Below are positions 26,426-35,720 of a stretch of 64,000 nt of DNA, piece by piece. A model generated the notes under the pieces. The model had not been told where the DNA came from. It searched no databases and saw only the letters and a list, made by a program, of their open reading frames with translations. The stretch's first letter is position 1, and each line of letters opens with the position of its first letter. The stretch is from Loktanella fryxellensis (GTDB taxonomy: Bacteria > Pseudomonadota > Alphaproteobacteria > Rhodobacterales > Rhodobacteraceae): contig NZ_FOCI01000012.1 of NCBI RefSeq assembly GCF_900110065.1, positions 1 to 64,000 of the forward strand, in the 5' to 3' direction. Position numbers and translations under genes: made by a program.

Positions 26426-27205
26426 ATGACTCCGCTGCAGCACGCAGGCCAAGTGCGGTTGCGAACCCGACTTGCGGACGGCCCGGGCGATGTCGCTGCG
26501 GCACAGGCCCTGCGATACGAGGTCTTCGTGCGCGAACTCGGCGCGGGCGGTGCCTGCCATGCGCATCTGCCCGGGCAGGAGGCGGACGCGTTCGATCCGC
26601 ACGCCGACCATCTGCTGCTGGAGGACCTGGCACGCGACGACGGTACGGTCGTTGGCGTGTATCGCATGATGAACAGGTCGCAAGCGATTGCGGCAGGACG
26701 GTTTTCTTCTGCACACGAGTTCGATCTGACGCCGCTTCTCGCCAGCGGGCGGCCGCTGCTGGAACTGGGGCGGTCGTGCCTGCTGCCGGCCTATCGCGGC
26801 GGGCCTGCGATGATGCACCTGTTCGCGGGCGTGGCGCAGCACGTAGCGGCACAGCCCGACACGCTGCTGTTCGGTGTCGCGTCGTTCCATGGTACCGATA
26901 CGGCGCGTCTGACCGCTCCGCTGGCGCTGTTGCACAGCGACCATCTGGCGCCGCCCGGTCTGCGGCCCCATGCGATTGGCCCCCATGCGATCCCGATGCC
27001 CGTTGCAGCACCTGCCGATCGCAAGGCCGCGCTGCGGGCGATTCCACCGCTGATCAAGGCATATCTGCGCCTTGGCAGCGTCGTGGGCGACGGAGCCTGC
27101 GTCGATCCGGGCTTCAACACCACCGACGTGTGCATGATGCTGGATGCGGCCATGATGACGGCGGATCAGCGGGCCCGTCTGTGGCCGCCACGCGGATCGT
27201 CGTGA
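26426..27205 (+). CDS. olsB: L-ornithine N-alpha-acyltransferase
   Basis: 259 residues of the OlsB/GNAT-like family. VRLRTRLADGPGDVAAAQALRYEVFVRELG is the typical start; DHLLLEDLARDDGTVVGVYRMM, LELGRSCLLPAYRGG and LFGVASFHGTD follow in family order. It transfers a 3-hydroxyacyl group from ACP to ornithine, the first step of ornithine-lipid synthesis, a phosphorus-free membrane lipid. Its stop overlaps the olsA start (TGATG). Confidence 0.9.
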   Translation: MTPLQHAGQVRLRTRLADGPGDVAAAQALRYEVFVRELGAGGACHAHLPGQEADAFDPHADHLLLEDLARDDGTVVGVYRMMNRSQAIAAGRFSSAHEFDLTPLLASGRPLLELGRSCLLPAYRGGPAMMHLFAGVAQHVAAQPDTLLFGVASFHGTDTARLTAPLALLHSDHLAPPGLRPHAIGPHAIPMPVAAPADRKAALRAIPPLIKAYLRLGSVVGDGACVDPGFNTTDVCMMLDAAMMTADQRARLWPPRGSS

Positions 27206-28020
27206 TGCCGGTATCTGTGCCGCCGGTGACGTGGTCGGGCGCGCCACCGCCGCCCCCCCCGCGTCTGAGTCTGCGCGCAAGGGTCCGCGTGCTGCGCCGG
27301 GCGGTGCCGATGGTGGCGGTGATCTTTGGCGGGCTGATCGCAGCGCTGCTGCTGCGGCCGCTCGAACGGCTGCGTCATGGGGATGGCCGCCCCTGGACCG
27401 CCGGTCTGACGGTCGGCGTGTGTCGCGTGGCCCTGCGATTGCTGGGGTTGAAGCAGGACCGCCGCGGCACGCCGCTGCAGTCTGGCGGCGCCTGGGTGGC
27501 GAACCACGTGAGCTGGCTCGACATCCTCGTGCTGAACGCGGGCGGACGCGTCGTCTTCGTGTCCAAGGCCGAAGTCGCGCGGTGGCCGGGCATCGGCTGG
27601 CTGGCGCGGGCGACGGGCACCGTGTTCGTCACCCGCGACAGGCGGGCCGCTGCCGCCGACGTGGCCCGGCTGCGCTCAAGGCTGGCGCAGGGTCAGGTGC
27701 TGATGTTCTTTCCCGAAGGCACCTCGACCGACGGTCTGCGGGTGCTGCCGTTCAAGCCGACGCTGCTGGCACCCCTGATCGCCGCGGGCCTGCCGGTGCA
27801 GGCAGTGACGCTGACCTATCGCGCGCCCGCCGGGGCCGATCCACGAATCTATGGCTGGTGGGGCGACATGGATCTGGGGCCGCATCTGCTGGCGACGCTG
27901 GCGCATCGCAGGCAGGGGACCGTGACCGTCACATACCATGCGCCGCGACCCACGACACCGGGCGACGACCGCAAGGATCTGGCCCACCACTTGATGCAGG
28001 ACGTCAAGTCCGCCCTGTAA
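27205..28020 (+). CDS. olsA: Lyso-ornithine lipid O-acyltransferase
   Basis: 271 residues. A membrane segment (AVPMVAVIFGGLIAALLL) is followed by PlsC-family motifs: NHVSWLDI (H-x4-D, catalytic), VFVTRDRR, and FPEGTSTDG. It adds the second acyl chain to lyso-ornithine lipid. ATG 27205 shares its A with the olsB stop; a GTG one codon earlier is possible. The N-terminus has a run of prolines (APPPPPPRL). Confidence 0.9.
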   Translation: MPVSVPPVTWSGAPPPPPPRLSLRARVRVLRRAVPMVAVIFGGLIAALLLRPLERLRHGDGRPWTAGLTVGVCRVALRLLGLKQDRRGTPLQSGGAWVANHVSWLDILVLNAGGRVVFVSKAEVARWPGIGWLARATGTVFVTRDRRAAAADVARLRSRLAQGQVLMFFPEGTSTDGLRVLPFKPTLLAPLIAAGLPVQAVTLTYRAPAGADPRIYGWWGDMDLGPHLLATLAHRRQGTVTVTYHAPRPTTPGDDRKDLAHHLMQDVKSAL

Positions 28021-28032
28021 GCTGATGATTTA

Positions 28033-28668
28033 TCAGGACATCGCCGCCATCAGCAGGCGCAGGGCGGCGGCGGGATCGTCGTTGCGCCAGATCTCGTCGC
28101 CCAAGGCGAAGAAATCCACGTGCGGGCTGACGACGCGGATGAGCTCAACGTCGAGGGCGCCTTCGGCGACCACGGGAACTTCGATCATCTGGCTCCACCA
28201 GTCGAAGAGATCGAGCGTCGCACGGCTGCCGTCGTCGAGCGCGGTTTCACCCACCGGGCCGAAGCTGACGTAGTCTGCGTTCAACTCTCCCGCCGTCATG
28301 CCGTCATGGCGGGACTGCCCGCAGAAGGTGCCGATGATCGCATCCTCGCCCAGATCCTTGCGCACGGCGCGCACGGACCGCGCGCCGTCCAGCAGGTGTA
28401 CGCCGTCCAGACCGTGCCGCGCCACCAGCGCCACGTGCCGTTCGATCACCAGCGCCACGTCACGCTCTGACGTCACCGCGCGGATCGCGTCGGCGGTACG
28501 GCCGATCCGGTCCTCGTCCCGCGTGGCCAGCGACAGGCGCACGCAGGCGACCTGTTCGGCGTCCAGACAGGCCGCAAGGCGGTCCGGATAGCTGTTAAGG
28601 TCGACCTCGGTCGGGGTGATGAGATAGATCTGCGGCAGGTCGGCGTCGGGTGTCGTGTCGGCGGTCAT
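28033..28668 (-). CDS. ThiE-like thiamine phosphate synthase family protein
   Basis: 211 residues with a TIM-barrel in ThiE order: QIYLITP at the start, ALVIERHVALVARHGLDGVHLLD in the middle, DYVSFGPVGETA, and VVAEGALDVELI. In true ThiE the phosphate loop and the N-D-R for substrate binding are stricter (NDRVDLA); here that site reads IERHVAL, so the enzyme may have another substrate. Not beside other thi genes. It diverges from the TrmJ-type gene. Confidence 0.7.
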   Translation of the reverse strand: MTADTTPDADLPQIYLITPTEVDLNSYPDRLAACLDAEQVACVRLSLATRDEDRIGRTADAIRAVTSERDVALVIERHVALVARHGLDGVHLLDGARSVRAVRKDLGEDAIIGTFCGQSRHDGMTAGELNADYVSFGPVGETALDDGSRATLDLFDWWSQMIEVPVVAEGALDVELIRVVSPHVDFFALGDEIWRNDDPAAALRLLMAAMS

Positions 28669-28792
28669 GGGATCAATCCGGCGTAAGGGTTGCGGCGTTC
28701 TAGCGTGGATCGTGCGGCTTGGCTACGCATGGTCCGCTTGTCAGGACGCAGCGCGGCCCGTATCACGCGCCCAGCCCAGAGGGACCGATGCC

Positions 28793-29530
28793 ATGACCAG
28801 ACCGCCGACCCAGCCCGCTTTCGTCCTGATCCGGCCCCAGATGGGCGAGAACATCGGGGCGGCGGCGCGGGCCATGTGGAACTTCGGCCTCGACCGGATG
28901 CGGATCACGGCACCACGCGACGGCTGGCCCAACAGCCGGGCGGTCGCCATGGCCTCGGGCGCGGGGCGTCTTCTGGACGATGCGATGATCTGCGACACGA
29001 CGGCGGCGGCACTGGCGGACTGCCATTATACCTATGCCACTACGGCGCGCCCGCGCGAGCTCACGAAACCCGTGCTGACGCCCGAGGAGGCGATGCAGGA
29101 CGCCGCCGCGCGCATCGCCGCGGGTCAGCGGGTGGCCGTGATGTTCGGTCCGGAACGGGCAGGGTTGGAGAACGACGACATCGCACAGGCGAACGCCATC
29201 ATTTCGGTCCCGGTGAACCCGCAGTTCGCGTCGCTGAACCTGGGTCAATGCGTGCTGCTGACCGCCTATGAATGGCAGCGCCAGCAGGGGTCGGCGTTGC
29301 GCGACGCCTTCGTGCAGCCCGACATGGCCGAGACGATCGAAGTGCAGAAGCTGGCCGAGCATTACGAGGAGACGCTGGGGCAGGCGGGGTTCTTCTTTCC
29401 CGACCACAAGGCCGACAGCATGAAGCTGAACCTGCGCAACCTGTGGAGCCGGATGCCCCTGACCAGTCACGACGTACGGATGCTGCACGGGATGATGCGG
29501 CAGATGGTCCGCTGGCGGGACAGGGACTGA
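28793..29530 (+). CDS. trmJ: TrmJ-type tRNA (cytidine/uridine-2'-O) methyltransferase
   Basis: 245 residues of the SPOUT (SpoU) class. Conserved motifs: VLIRPQMGENIGAAARAMWNFG (motif 1), VMFGPERAGLENDD (motif 2), ISVPVNPQFASLNLGQCVLL (motif 3, knot). TrmJ modifies position 32 of tRNAs. ATG 28793 is chosen because PAFVLIRPQ starts ten residues later; the upstream open frame overlaps the divergent gene's promoter. Confidence 0.88.
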   Translation: MTRPPTQPAFVLIRPQMGENIGAAARAMWNFGLDRMRITAPRDGWPNSRAVAMASGAGRLLDDAMICDTTAAALADCHYTYATTARPRELTKPVLTPEEAMQDAAARIAAGQRVAVMFGPERAGLENDDIAQANAIISVPVNPQFASLNLGQCVLLTAYEWQRQQGSALRDAFVQPDMAETIEVQKLAEHYEETLGQAGFFFPDHKADSMKLNLRNLWSRMPLTSHDVRMLHGMMRQMVRWRDRD

Positions 29531-29580
29531 TTGGCCCCGGGGGCCAAGCCTTCGGCGAGAGTATTTCGTAAAAAGCGAGC
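29531..29580 (+). repeat. Dispersed intergenic repeat, copy 1
   Basis: A hairpin (TTGGCCCC/GGGGCCAA, 29531-29547) directly after the trmJ stop, then GAGTATTTCGTAAAAAGCGA (29559-29578). The same hairpin plus GAGTATTT-N4-AAAAGCGA arrangement occurs near 49726 and 61840. The hairpin may also terminate trmJ. Confidence 0.65.
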
Positions 29581-29656
29581 CCGGCTGCGGCGCCTTGTCG
29601 GCGACAGGCGCAGGCAGGGCCTTGCGTTTTGCGGTCTGCCTTCGTAGCAGGCGGTC

Positions 29657-31468
29657 ATGGCACGCGCACCCCTTCTCCAACTCTCCGAGATCTCGCTGAC
29701 CTTCGGCGGTGATCCCATTTTCGACAACCTCTCGCTGGTGGTCCAGCCGGGTGACCGGGTGGCCCTTGTCGGCCGCAACGGGTCCGGCAAATCCACCCTG
29801 ATGAAGGTGATGGCCGGTCTGGTCGAGGCGGACCGGGGCCAGCGCACGGCGGCGCCGGGCGTCAGCGTCGGCTACATGGAACAGGACCCGACGATGGAGG
29901 GGTTCGAGACGCTGGGCGCCTATGCGGCCTCTGGCATGGACCCCGACGAGGCCTACCGCGTGGACATGGTCGCCGAAGGGTTGAAGTTCAATCCGGCGGG
30001 GCTGGTCGCCACTGCATCGGGCGGCGAGAAGCGGCGCGCGGCACTGGCCAAGCTGATGGCCGAGGCACCGGAGCTGATGCTGCTGGACGAGCCCACGAAC
30101 CATCTGGACATCGAGGCGATCGCCTGGCTGGAGGCGGAGCTGAAGTCCACCAAGGCGGGCTACGTCCTGATTTCCCACGACCGGGCGTTCCTGCGCAACC
30201 TGACGCGCGCGACCCTGTGGATCGACCGGGGCGAGGTCCGGCGTGCCGAAGAAGGCTTCGACGGCTTCGAGGCGTGGCGGGATCGTTTGTGGGAAGAGGA
30301 AGACCAGCAGCGCCACAAGCTGAACCGCAAGATCAAGGCCGAGGCCCGTTGGGCCGTCGAAGGCATCTCGGCCCGGCGCAAGCGCAATCAGGGGCGGGTG
30401 CGTGCACTGGCCGACCTGCGCGCGGAGCGTGCGGGGCAGATCCAGCGGCAGGGTGCCGCGGCGATGGCGTTCGAAGGGGGTGCGACCTCTGGCAAGAAGG
30501 TGGTCGAGGCGTTCGGCCTGTTCAAGGCGTTCGGCGACAAGCCCATCGTGCAGGGCCTTGACCTGACGGTGCAGCGCGGCGACCGGATCGCCTTTGTCGG
30601 CCCCAATGGCGTCGGCAAGACCACGCTGATCAAGATGCTGCTGGGGCAGGTGGCCCCGGATCAGGGCGAGGTGAAACTGGGCACCAACTTGGAGATTGCG
30701 CTGTTCGACCAGACCCGCGCGCAGCTCGACCCGGACATGACGCTGTGGGACAACCTCGTGAACGATCCCGAGATGGGCGTCAGCGGCAAGGCCGACCAGA
30801 TCATGGTGCGCGGCGTGCCCAAGCACGTGATCGGCTATCTCAAGGAATTTCTGTTCGACGAGGCGCAGGCCCGCGCCCCCGTCCGCGCCCTGTCGGGCGG
30901 CGAAAAGGCGCGTCTGCTGCTGGCGCGCCTGATGGCGAAGCCCAGCAACCTGCTGATCCTCGACGAGCCGACCAACGATCTGGACATCGAGACGCTGGAT
31001 CTGTTGCAGGATCTGCTGGGCGATTACGACGGCACCGTGCTCTTGGTCAGCCACGACCGCGACTTCCTCGACCGGACGGCGACCACGACCGTGGCGATGG
31101 AAGGCGATGGGCAGGCGACGGTCTATGCCGGCGGCTGGTCCGACTATCAGTCGCAGCGCGGCACACGTGCCAAGGCCGCAAGTTCGGTGGGCAAGCAACT
31201 GTCGACCAAGGGCAAGCAGCCGCAGGCGGTCGCGCGCAAGACCGGCCTGTCGTTCACCGAAAAGCACCGCCTGGACGAGCTGCCCGGCGTGATCGCGCGG
31301 CTGGAGGCCGAGATCGCCAAGCTGGAGACGCTGATGATGGACCCGGACCTATTTACGCAGAACCCGGTGAAGTTCGAGAAGGCGACGGATGCCCTGACCG
31401 ACCGGCACGCCAAACTGCAGGATGCAGAGGCCGAATGGCTGATGCTGGAAGAGAAAGCGGCGCAATAA
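29657..31468 (+). CDS. ABC-F family ATPase (Uup-like)
   Basis: 603 residues with two ABC domains and no membrane part. First: GRNGSGKST, SGGEKRRAALA, MLLDEPTNHLD. Second: GPNGVGKTT, LSGGEKARLLLARL, LILDEPTNDLD. A linker of about 80 residues joins them, and a C-terminal coiled-coil (LPGVIARLEAEIAKLETLMMDPDLF...DAEAEWLMLEE) matches Uup. Family members act on ribosomes or DNA. A second ABC-F gene lies at 49774-51627; the coiled-coil here makes this one the likely Uup orthologue. Confidence 0.88.
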   Translation: MARAPLLQLSEISLTFGGDPIFDNLSLVVQPGDRVALVGRNGSGKSTLMKVMAGLVEADRGQRTAAPGVSVGYMEQDPTMEGFETLGAYAASGMDPDEAYRVDMVAEGLKFNPAGLVATASGGEKRRAALAKLMAEAPELMLLDEPTNHLDIEAIAWLEAELKSTKAGYVLISHDRAFLRNLTRATLWIDRGEVRRAEEGFDGFEAWRDRLWEEEDQQRHKLNRKIKAEARWAVEGISARRKRNQGRVRALADLRAERAGQIQRQGAAAMAFEGGATSGKKVVEAFGLFKAFGDKPIVQGLDLTVQRGDRIAFVGPNGVGKTTLIKMLLGQVAPDQGEVKLGTNLEIALFDQTRAQLDPDMTLWDNLVNDPEMGVSGKADQIMVRGVPKHVIGYLKEFLFDEAQARAPVRALSGGEKARLLLARLMAKPSNLLILDEPTNDLDIETLDLLQDLLGDYDGTVLLVSHDRDFLDRTATTTVAMEGDGQATVYAGGWSDYQSQRGTRAKAASSVGKQLSTKGKQPQAVARKTGLSFTEKHRLDELPGVIARLEAEIAKLETLMMDPDLFTQNPVKFEKATDALTDRHAKLQDAEAEWLMLEEKAAQ

Positions 31469-31546
31469 GTCGGCTTGCTGCGATTTTGCATGGAACGTCT
31501 GCCGCAAGCTTGCGTTAGCATGGCGAAGCAGAAACGGAGATTGAAC

Positions 31547-31939
31547 ATGCGTATCGCACTTGCCCTGACGGCCAGCCTGATGGCCACCACCGCCCTTGCC
31601 CAGACCGAGGCGGTCGTGGCCGAACCAACGCCAACCGATCCGATGGTCGTGGTCGAAATCGTCGATGCGACGGCTGTCGGCAGCTTCGGCATCAATGCCG
31701 ACCTGATCGACGACCTCGACCTGCGCAATACTGCTGGCGACAAGATCGGCGATGTCGAAGGCGTCTATGGCCCCGACGTGATGACGCCCGATGCGATTCT
31801 GGTGGATTTCGATGACGATGCCGTGTCCGGCGATGACGACGAGCGTCTTGTGCCGCTGACCGCGGTGACGTTCGATGGCAGCGCCCTTGTGCTGGCCGAT
31901 GGCACCGACGTCGGCGGTCTGCCCGTCATGAACGACTGA
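31547..31939 (+). CDS. Small secreted PRC-barrel-like protein
   Basis: 130 residues. A signal peptide (MRIALALTASLMATTALAQ) precedes a possible PRC-barrel: VGSFGINADLIDDLDLRNTAGDKIGDVEGVYG, where NTAGDKIGDV is the typical barrel strand. Very acidic (DFDDDAVSGDDDE). ATG 31547 has GGAGA upstream. Function unknown; such proteins are often periplasmic. A terminator follows. Confidence 0.65.
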   Translation: MRIALALTASLMATTALAQTEAVVAEPTPTDPMVVVEIVDATAVGSFGINADLIDDLDLRNTAGDKIGDVEGVYGPDVMTPDAILVDFDDDAVSGDDDERLVPLTAVTFDGSALVLADGTDVGGLPVMND

Positions 31940-31965
31940 CGCCGGTCTGCCTGACCGCGACAGTG

Positions 31966-31999
31966 AACCCGGCCCCGCACTGCAGGGCCGGGTTTTTTA
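31966..31999 (+). terminator. Intrinsic terminator
   Basis: AACCCGGCCC pairs perfectly with GGGCCGGGTT around a 9-nt loop and is followed by TTTTAT. It closes the PRC-barrel gene and, reading the other strand, the iron-binding protein gene ending at 32015. Confidence 0.9.
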
Positions 32000-32014
32000 T
32001 TGCACTGCCTTGGC

Positions 32015-33019
32015 TCAGCCGTCGAAGTTCACTTCTTCCATGATGCGCAGAGCGGCGGCACGGTGGCTTGCGACCTCGGTCAGGTCGATGTCATCGGGTG
32101 TAAAGGTGCCCCAGCCTGCGACCAACTCTGACGGCGTGGCCTCGGCGAGCACGGGATATTCGTTGTTCACCTCGGCATAGACGGTCTGTGCGGCTGGCGA
32201 GACGAGGAATTCCATCAATTGCAGTGCCTCGTCGCGGTTCGGCGCACTCTTTGTCATGGCGATGCCAGAGATGTTCATGTGGGTGCCGCCGTCTTGAAAC
32301 GTCGGAAAGCGGATGGTGACGGCATTCGCCCATTCGACCTGCTCGGGGTCGGCCAGCATCTGACCCATGTAGTAGGTGTTGCCGAGGCTGATGTCGCATT
32401 CGCCGGCCCAGATCGACTTGACCTGCGCGCGGTCGTTGCCATCGGGCTTTTTCGCGAGGTTGGCCTTCAGCGCCTCGGCCCAGACGCGGGCTTCTTCCTC
32501 GCCATGGTGGGCGATATAGGCGGACAGCAGCGCGAGGTTGTAGTCGTTGAGGCCAGAGCGGGTGCAGATGCGGCCCTGCCACTTGGGATCGGCGAGGTCT
32601 TCGTAGGTCGTGATCTCGCCGTCGGCGACGCGGTCGGTGCTGGCATAGACGATGCGCGCACGGGTGGTCAGGCCGAACCACGTGTCGTCGGTGCTGCGCA
32701 GGTTGGCGGGGATCGCCTCCTTCAGCACGGCGCTGTCGACGGGCTGCACGGTGCCGCTGTCCACGACGCGCTGCATGTTGGCGATGTCGACCGTCATCAC
32801 GAGATCGGCCGGGCTGCGGTCGCCTTCGGCGGTCAGACGCTCGATCAGCGCATCGTTCACGAAGTCGAGGTTCACGGCGATCCCGGTCTCGGCGGTGAAG
32901 GCATCCATCACCGGCTGGATCAGTTCGGGTTGGCGGGTGGTGTAGATGTTCACGTCCGCAAGGGCGGGCATGGCGACAGTGCCGGCGGCGGTGGCAAGAA
33001 GCAGGGTACGCAGGGTCAT
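32015..33019 (-). CDS. Ferric-iron ABC transporter binding protein (FbpA/FutA-like)
   Basis: 334 residues. Signal peptide LRTLLLATAAGTVAMPALA, then DVNIYTTRQPELIQPVMDAFTAETGIAVNL, the iron-binding family start, and the tyrosine-bearing segment SLGNTYYMGQML that would coordinate Fe(III). Typical of Fe(3+) periplasmic proteins. No permease or ATPase gene is next to it, so it must use partners encoded elsewhere. GGAGG precedes ATG 33019. A TTGACC box and a palindrome with a GAA-nTA-TTC core lie upstream. Confidence 0.88.
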   Translation of the reverse strand: MTLRTLLLATAAGTVAMPALADVNIYTTRQPELIQPVMDAFTAETGIAVNLDFVNDALIERLTAEGDRSPADLVMTVDIANMQRVVDSGTVQPVDSAVLKEAIPANLRSTDDTWFGLTTRARIVYASTDRVADGEITTYEDLADPKWQGRICTRSGLNDYNLALLSAYIAHHGEEEARVWAEALKANLAKKPDGNDRAQVKSIWAGECDISLGNTYYMGQMLADPEQVEWANAVTIRFPTFQDGGTHMNISGIAMTKSAPNRDEALQLMEFLVSPAAQTVYAEVNNEYPVLAEATPSELVAGWGTFTPDDIDLTEVASHRAAALRIMEEVNFDG

Positions 33020-33067
33020 GTTGGTCCTCCAGTGATATGGTGACCGTAAACCCGACTATTTCTGTTT

Positions 33068-33089
33068 GGTCAATACCTGAATATTTCAG
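33068..33089 (-). promoter_or_regulatory. Candidate iron-responsive palindrome and -35 box
   Basis: CTGAA-TAT-TTCAG (33077-33089) is a perfect 5-bp-arm palindrome, immediately upstream of TTGACC on the minus strand (33073-33068). It overlaps the mazG stop codon. Its core resembles the palindrome before iscR (61227-61243). No good -10 box is seen. Confidence 0.45.
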
Positions 33090-33922
33090 TCGGTCATCCG
33101 CTCGTGCGCCTTGGCGGCGTCCCACAGGGCATCCATTTCTGCCAGATCGCTGTCGGCGGGGCGGCGCCCCATTGCGGCAAGGGCGTCTTCCACCGCGTTG
33201 AAACGGCGCGAGAACTTGGCGTTGGCAGCGCGCAGCGCCTCTTCCGGGTCCACGCCCAGATGCCGGCCGAGGTTCGCCATGACGAACAGCAGGTCGCCGT
33301 ATTCCTCGGCCACTTCGGCGAGAGACATCGTGTCGCGGGCCTCGACCAGCTCTGCTGCTTCTTCTGCGATCTTGTCCACGACGAGGGCCACGTCGGGCCA
33401 GTCGAAACCCACGCGCGCCGCGCGTTTCTGCAGTTTGACCGCGCGCATCAGGGCGGGCAGGCCGATCGCCACGCCGTCGAGCGTGCGGCCTTCCGCACGG
33501 GCGGCACGTTCCTGCGCCTTGATCGCCTCCCAGTCGGCGGTCTGCTGATCCGGGGTCTTGTCGCGGTTCTGGTCGCCGAAGACATGTGGGTGGCGGGCGA
33601 CCATCTTGTTGGCGATGTCGCGCACCACGTCGTCGAAGGTGAACAGTCCCGCCTCCGTCGCCATCTGCGTGTGGTAGACCGACTGAAGCAGCAGGTCGCC
33701 CAATTCGCCCCGCAGGTCGTCGTGATTGCCCCGCGCAATGGCGTCGGCGACTTCATAGGCTTCCTCGATCGTATACGGTGCTATGGTCGCGAAATCCTGC
33801 GCGATGTCCCACGGACAGCCCGTCTGCTGATCGCGCAGCGCCGACATGATCGCCAGCAGGCGCGGCATCCCGCCGTGAGGGTCGAAGATCAGGCGATCGT
33901 GGCTACGGGGGGTGTCGGTCAT
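33086..33922 (-). CDS. mazG: Nucleoside triphosphate pyrophosphohydrolase MazG
   Basis: 278 residues with two MazG domains as in E. coli. CPWDIAQDFATIAPYTIEEAYEVADAI...RGELGDLLLQSVYH is the first (E-x2-E, E-x2-D metal sites); FDWPDVALVVDKIAEEAAELVEA...AEEYGDLLFVMANL is the second. It hydrolyses dNTPs and lowers ppGpp-linked stress in other bacteria. ATG 33922 (MTDTPRSHDR) is preferred over a start nine codons earlier. Its 3' end overlaps a palindrome used by the next gene. Confidence 0.93.
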   Translation of the reverse strand: MTDTPRSHDRLIFDPHGGMPRLLAIMSALRDQQTGCPWDIAQDFATIAPYTIEEAYEVADAIARGNHDDLRGELGDLLLQSVYHTQMATEAGLFTFDDVVRDIANKMVARHPHVFGDQNRDKTPDQQTADWEAIKAQERAARAEGRTLDGVAIGLPALMRAVKLQKRAARVGFDWPDVALVVDKIAEEAAELVEARDTMSLAEVAEEYGDLLFVMANLGRHLGVDPEEALRAANAKFSRRFNAVEDALAAMGRRPADSDLAEMDALWDAAKAHERMTD

Positions 33923-33993
33923 TGCGGCGCTCCGGTCGGTCTGGCACACATTAGGCCTGCCCCAGTCGGAGTGCCAGCCATGCCCGTGACCCC

Positions 33994-35151
33994 ATGCCAG
34001 TAACCAATGCCATCGTTAATCTGGCGCCACAGATGACCGCCTGGCGCCAGCACCTTCACACCATGCCGGAGGTCGGCTACGACACCCGCCGCACAGCGGC
34101 CTTCGTGGCCGAACAATTGCGCGCTTTCGGCGTGGACGAAGTGCACCAGGGCATTGCCGAGAACGGGATCGTTGCGATCATCAATGGCGAAAAACCAGGT
34201 CGCACCATTGGCTTGCGTGCCGACATGGATGCACTGCCGATGGCCGAGACGACGGGTCTGCCCTATGCCAGCGCCACGCCCGGTGCGATGCATGCCTGCG
34301 GTCACGATGGCCATACCACCATGCTGCTGGGGGCCGCGCGCCATCTGGCCGACACCCGCAACTTCGCGGGTCGTGTCGCCCTGATCTTTCAACCGGCGGA
34401 AGAAGGTGGCGCCGGTGCGGAACGGATGCGCCGCGAGGGCATCTTCGACACCTTCGACATCGCGCAGGTCTATGCCCTGCACAATGCGCCCGGGACGCCC
34501 GTGGGCCAGTTCTATACCACGCCGGGGCCGATCATGGCGGCGGTGGACGAGTTCACGATCCACATCGACGGCCGCGGCGGTCATGGGGCGACCCCGCACG
34601 CGACCATCGACCCGATCAGCGCCGCCGTCAGCATGGTGCAGGCGATCCAGACCATCGTCAGCCGCAACCACTACGCGCTGGACGATCTGGTGATCTCGGT
34701 GACGCAGATCCACGCGGGGTCGGTCTTCAACGTGATCCCCGACACGGCGATGATCAACGGCACCGTCCGCACCTTTGATCCCGCCGTGCGGCAGATGGTG
34801 ATCGACCGTCTGGGCCAGATCACGGATGGTCAGGCGGCCAGTTTCGGCGTCACCGCGCGACTGGAGTATGGCAACGGCGATCCGGCGACGATCAACGATC
34901 CCGACTGCACCGCCTTCGCCGCCGCCGTGGCGGCCGAAATCTCGTCCTGCGACGCATCCGCCCTGCGAGAGATGGGGGCCGAGGATTTCTCCTACATGCT
35001 GGAGGCGCGGCCCGGTGCCTACCTCTTCATCGGCAACGGCGACTCTGCTGGCCTGCATCACCCGAAGTATGATTTCAACGATGAAACAGCACCATACGGG
35101 GCGTCCTTCTTTGTGCGGCTGATCGAGAGGGCGTTGCCGCTGCGGAGCTGA
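33994..35151 (+). CDS. M20-family amidohydrolase
   Basis: 385 residues of the hippurate hydrolase/N-acyl-amino-acid amidohydrolase family. Conserved segments: WRQHLHTMPEVGYD, GLRADMDALPM, HACGHDGHTTMLLGAARHL (metal binding), FQPAEEGGAGA (catalytic Glu) and GRGGHGATPH in the lid domain. Full length. Substrate is not predictable. It diverges from mazG by 71 bp. Confidence 0.9.
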   Translation: MPVTNAIVNLAPQMTAWRQHLHTMPEVGYDTRRTAAFVAEQLRAFGVDEVHQGIAENGIVAIINGEKPGRTIGLRADMDALPMAETTGLPYASATPGAMHACGHDGHTTMLLGAARHLADTRNFAGRVALIFQPAEEGGAGAERMRREGIFDTFDIAQVYALHNAPGTPVGQFYTTPGPIMAAVDEFTIHIDGRGGHGATPHATIDPISAAVSMVQAIQTIVSRNHYALDDLVISVTQIHAGSVFNVIPDTAMINGTVRTFDPAVRQMVIDRLGQITDGQAASFGVTARLEYGNGDPATINDPDCTAFAAAVAAEISSCDASALREMGAEDFSYMLEARPGAYLFIGNGDSAGLHHPKYDFNDETAPYGASFFVRLIERALPLRS

Positions 35152-35214
35152 CGGGGTGCCGCCTTGCGTGACGCCGCATCCGCGCCATATGTCACACTCA
35201 CGAAGGAGCATGTC

Positions 35215-35667
35215 ATGCTGAAGAAGATCCTGATCGGCGCGGGTGTCGTCGCCCTTGTCGGTGCCGTCTATGTCCGGCTGTCGCCCAGCGACATCTCGAC
35301 GTTTCACGTGGCCCCGGTGGCCACGGTCGCGGGCGACGTGGGCGGTTCGCACAGCTTTCAGGCGGCCCGCCAGATCACGGCACCTGCCGCCGACGTGCTG
35401 CGTGCCGTCGATACGGTGGCCACGTCCACCCAGCGGACATACGCGGTCGCGGGCAGCATCGGTGAAGGCCTCGTGACCTATCAGACGCGGTCGGCGCTGA
35501 TGGGGTATCCCGATTATACCACAGTCACCGTCATGGACGGCCCCGACGGGCCGCTGCTGGTCATTCTCGCACAGTCCCGTTTCGGCCAAAGCGACCTGGG
35601 CGTGAACCGTGCGCGGGTCGAGGAATGGCTGGCCCGTCTCGGGCCGCTGGTCGTGCCTCTGGGCTGA
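35215..35667 (+). CDS. DUF1499 membrane-anchored protein
   Basis: 150 residues. One N-terminal membrane segment (KKILIGAGVVALVGAVYVRL) is followed by a DUF1499 domain: ITAPAADVLRAVDTVATST...LVTYQTRSALMGYPDYTTVTVM. AAGGAG lies 7 bases before ATG 35215. The domain is widespread in proteobacteria and probably faces the periplasm; role unknown. Confidence 0.72.
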   Translation: MLKKILIGAGVVALVGAVYVRLSPSDISTFHVAPVATVAGDVGGSHSFQAARQITAPAADVLRAVDTVATSTQRTYAVAGSIGEGLVTYQTRSALMGYPDYTTVTVMDGPDGPLLVILAQSRFGQSDLGVNRARVEEWLARLGPLVVPLG

Positions 35668-35720
35668 CCGACGCGGGTGGCCCCCTTGACGGGCCGCGCG
35701 CCGACTGACACCTGACATCC

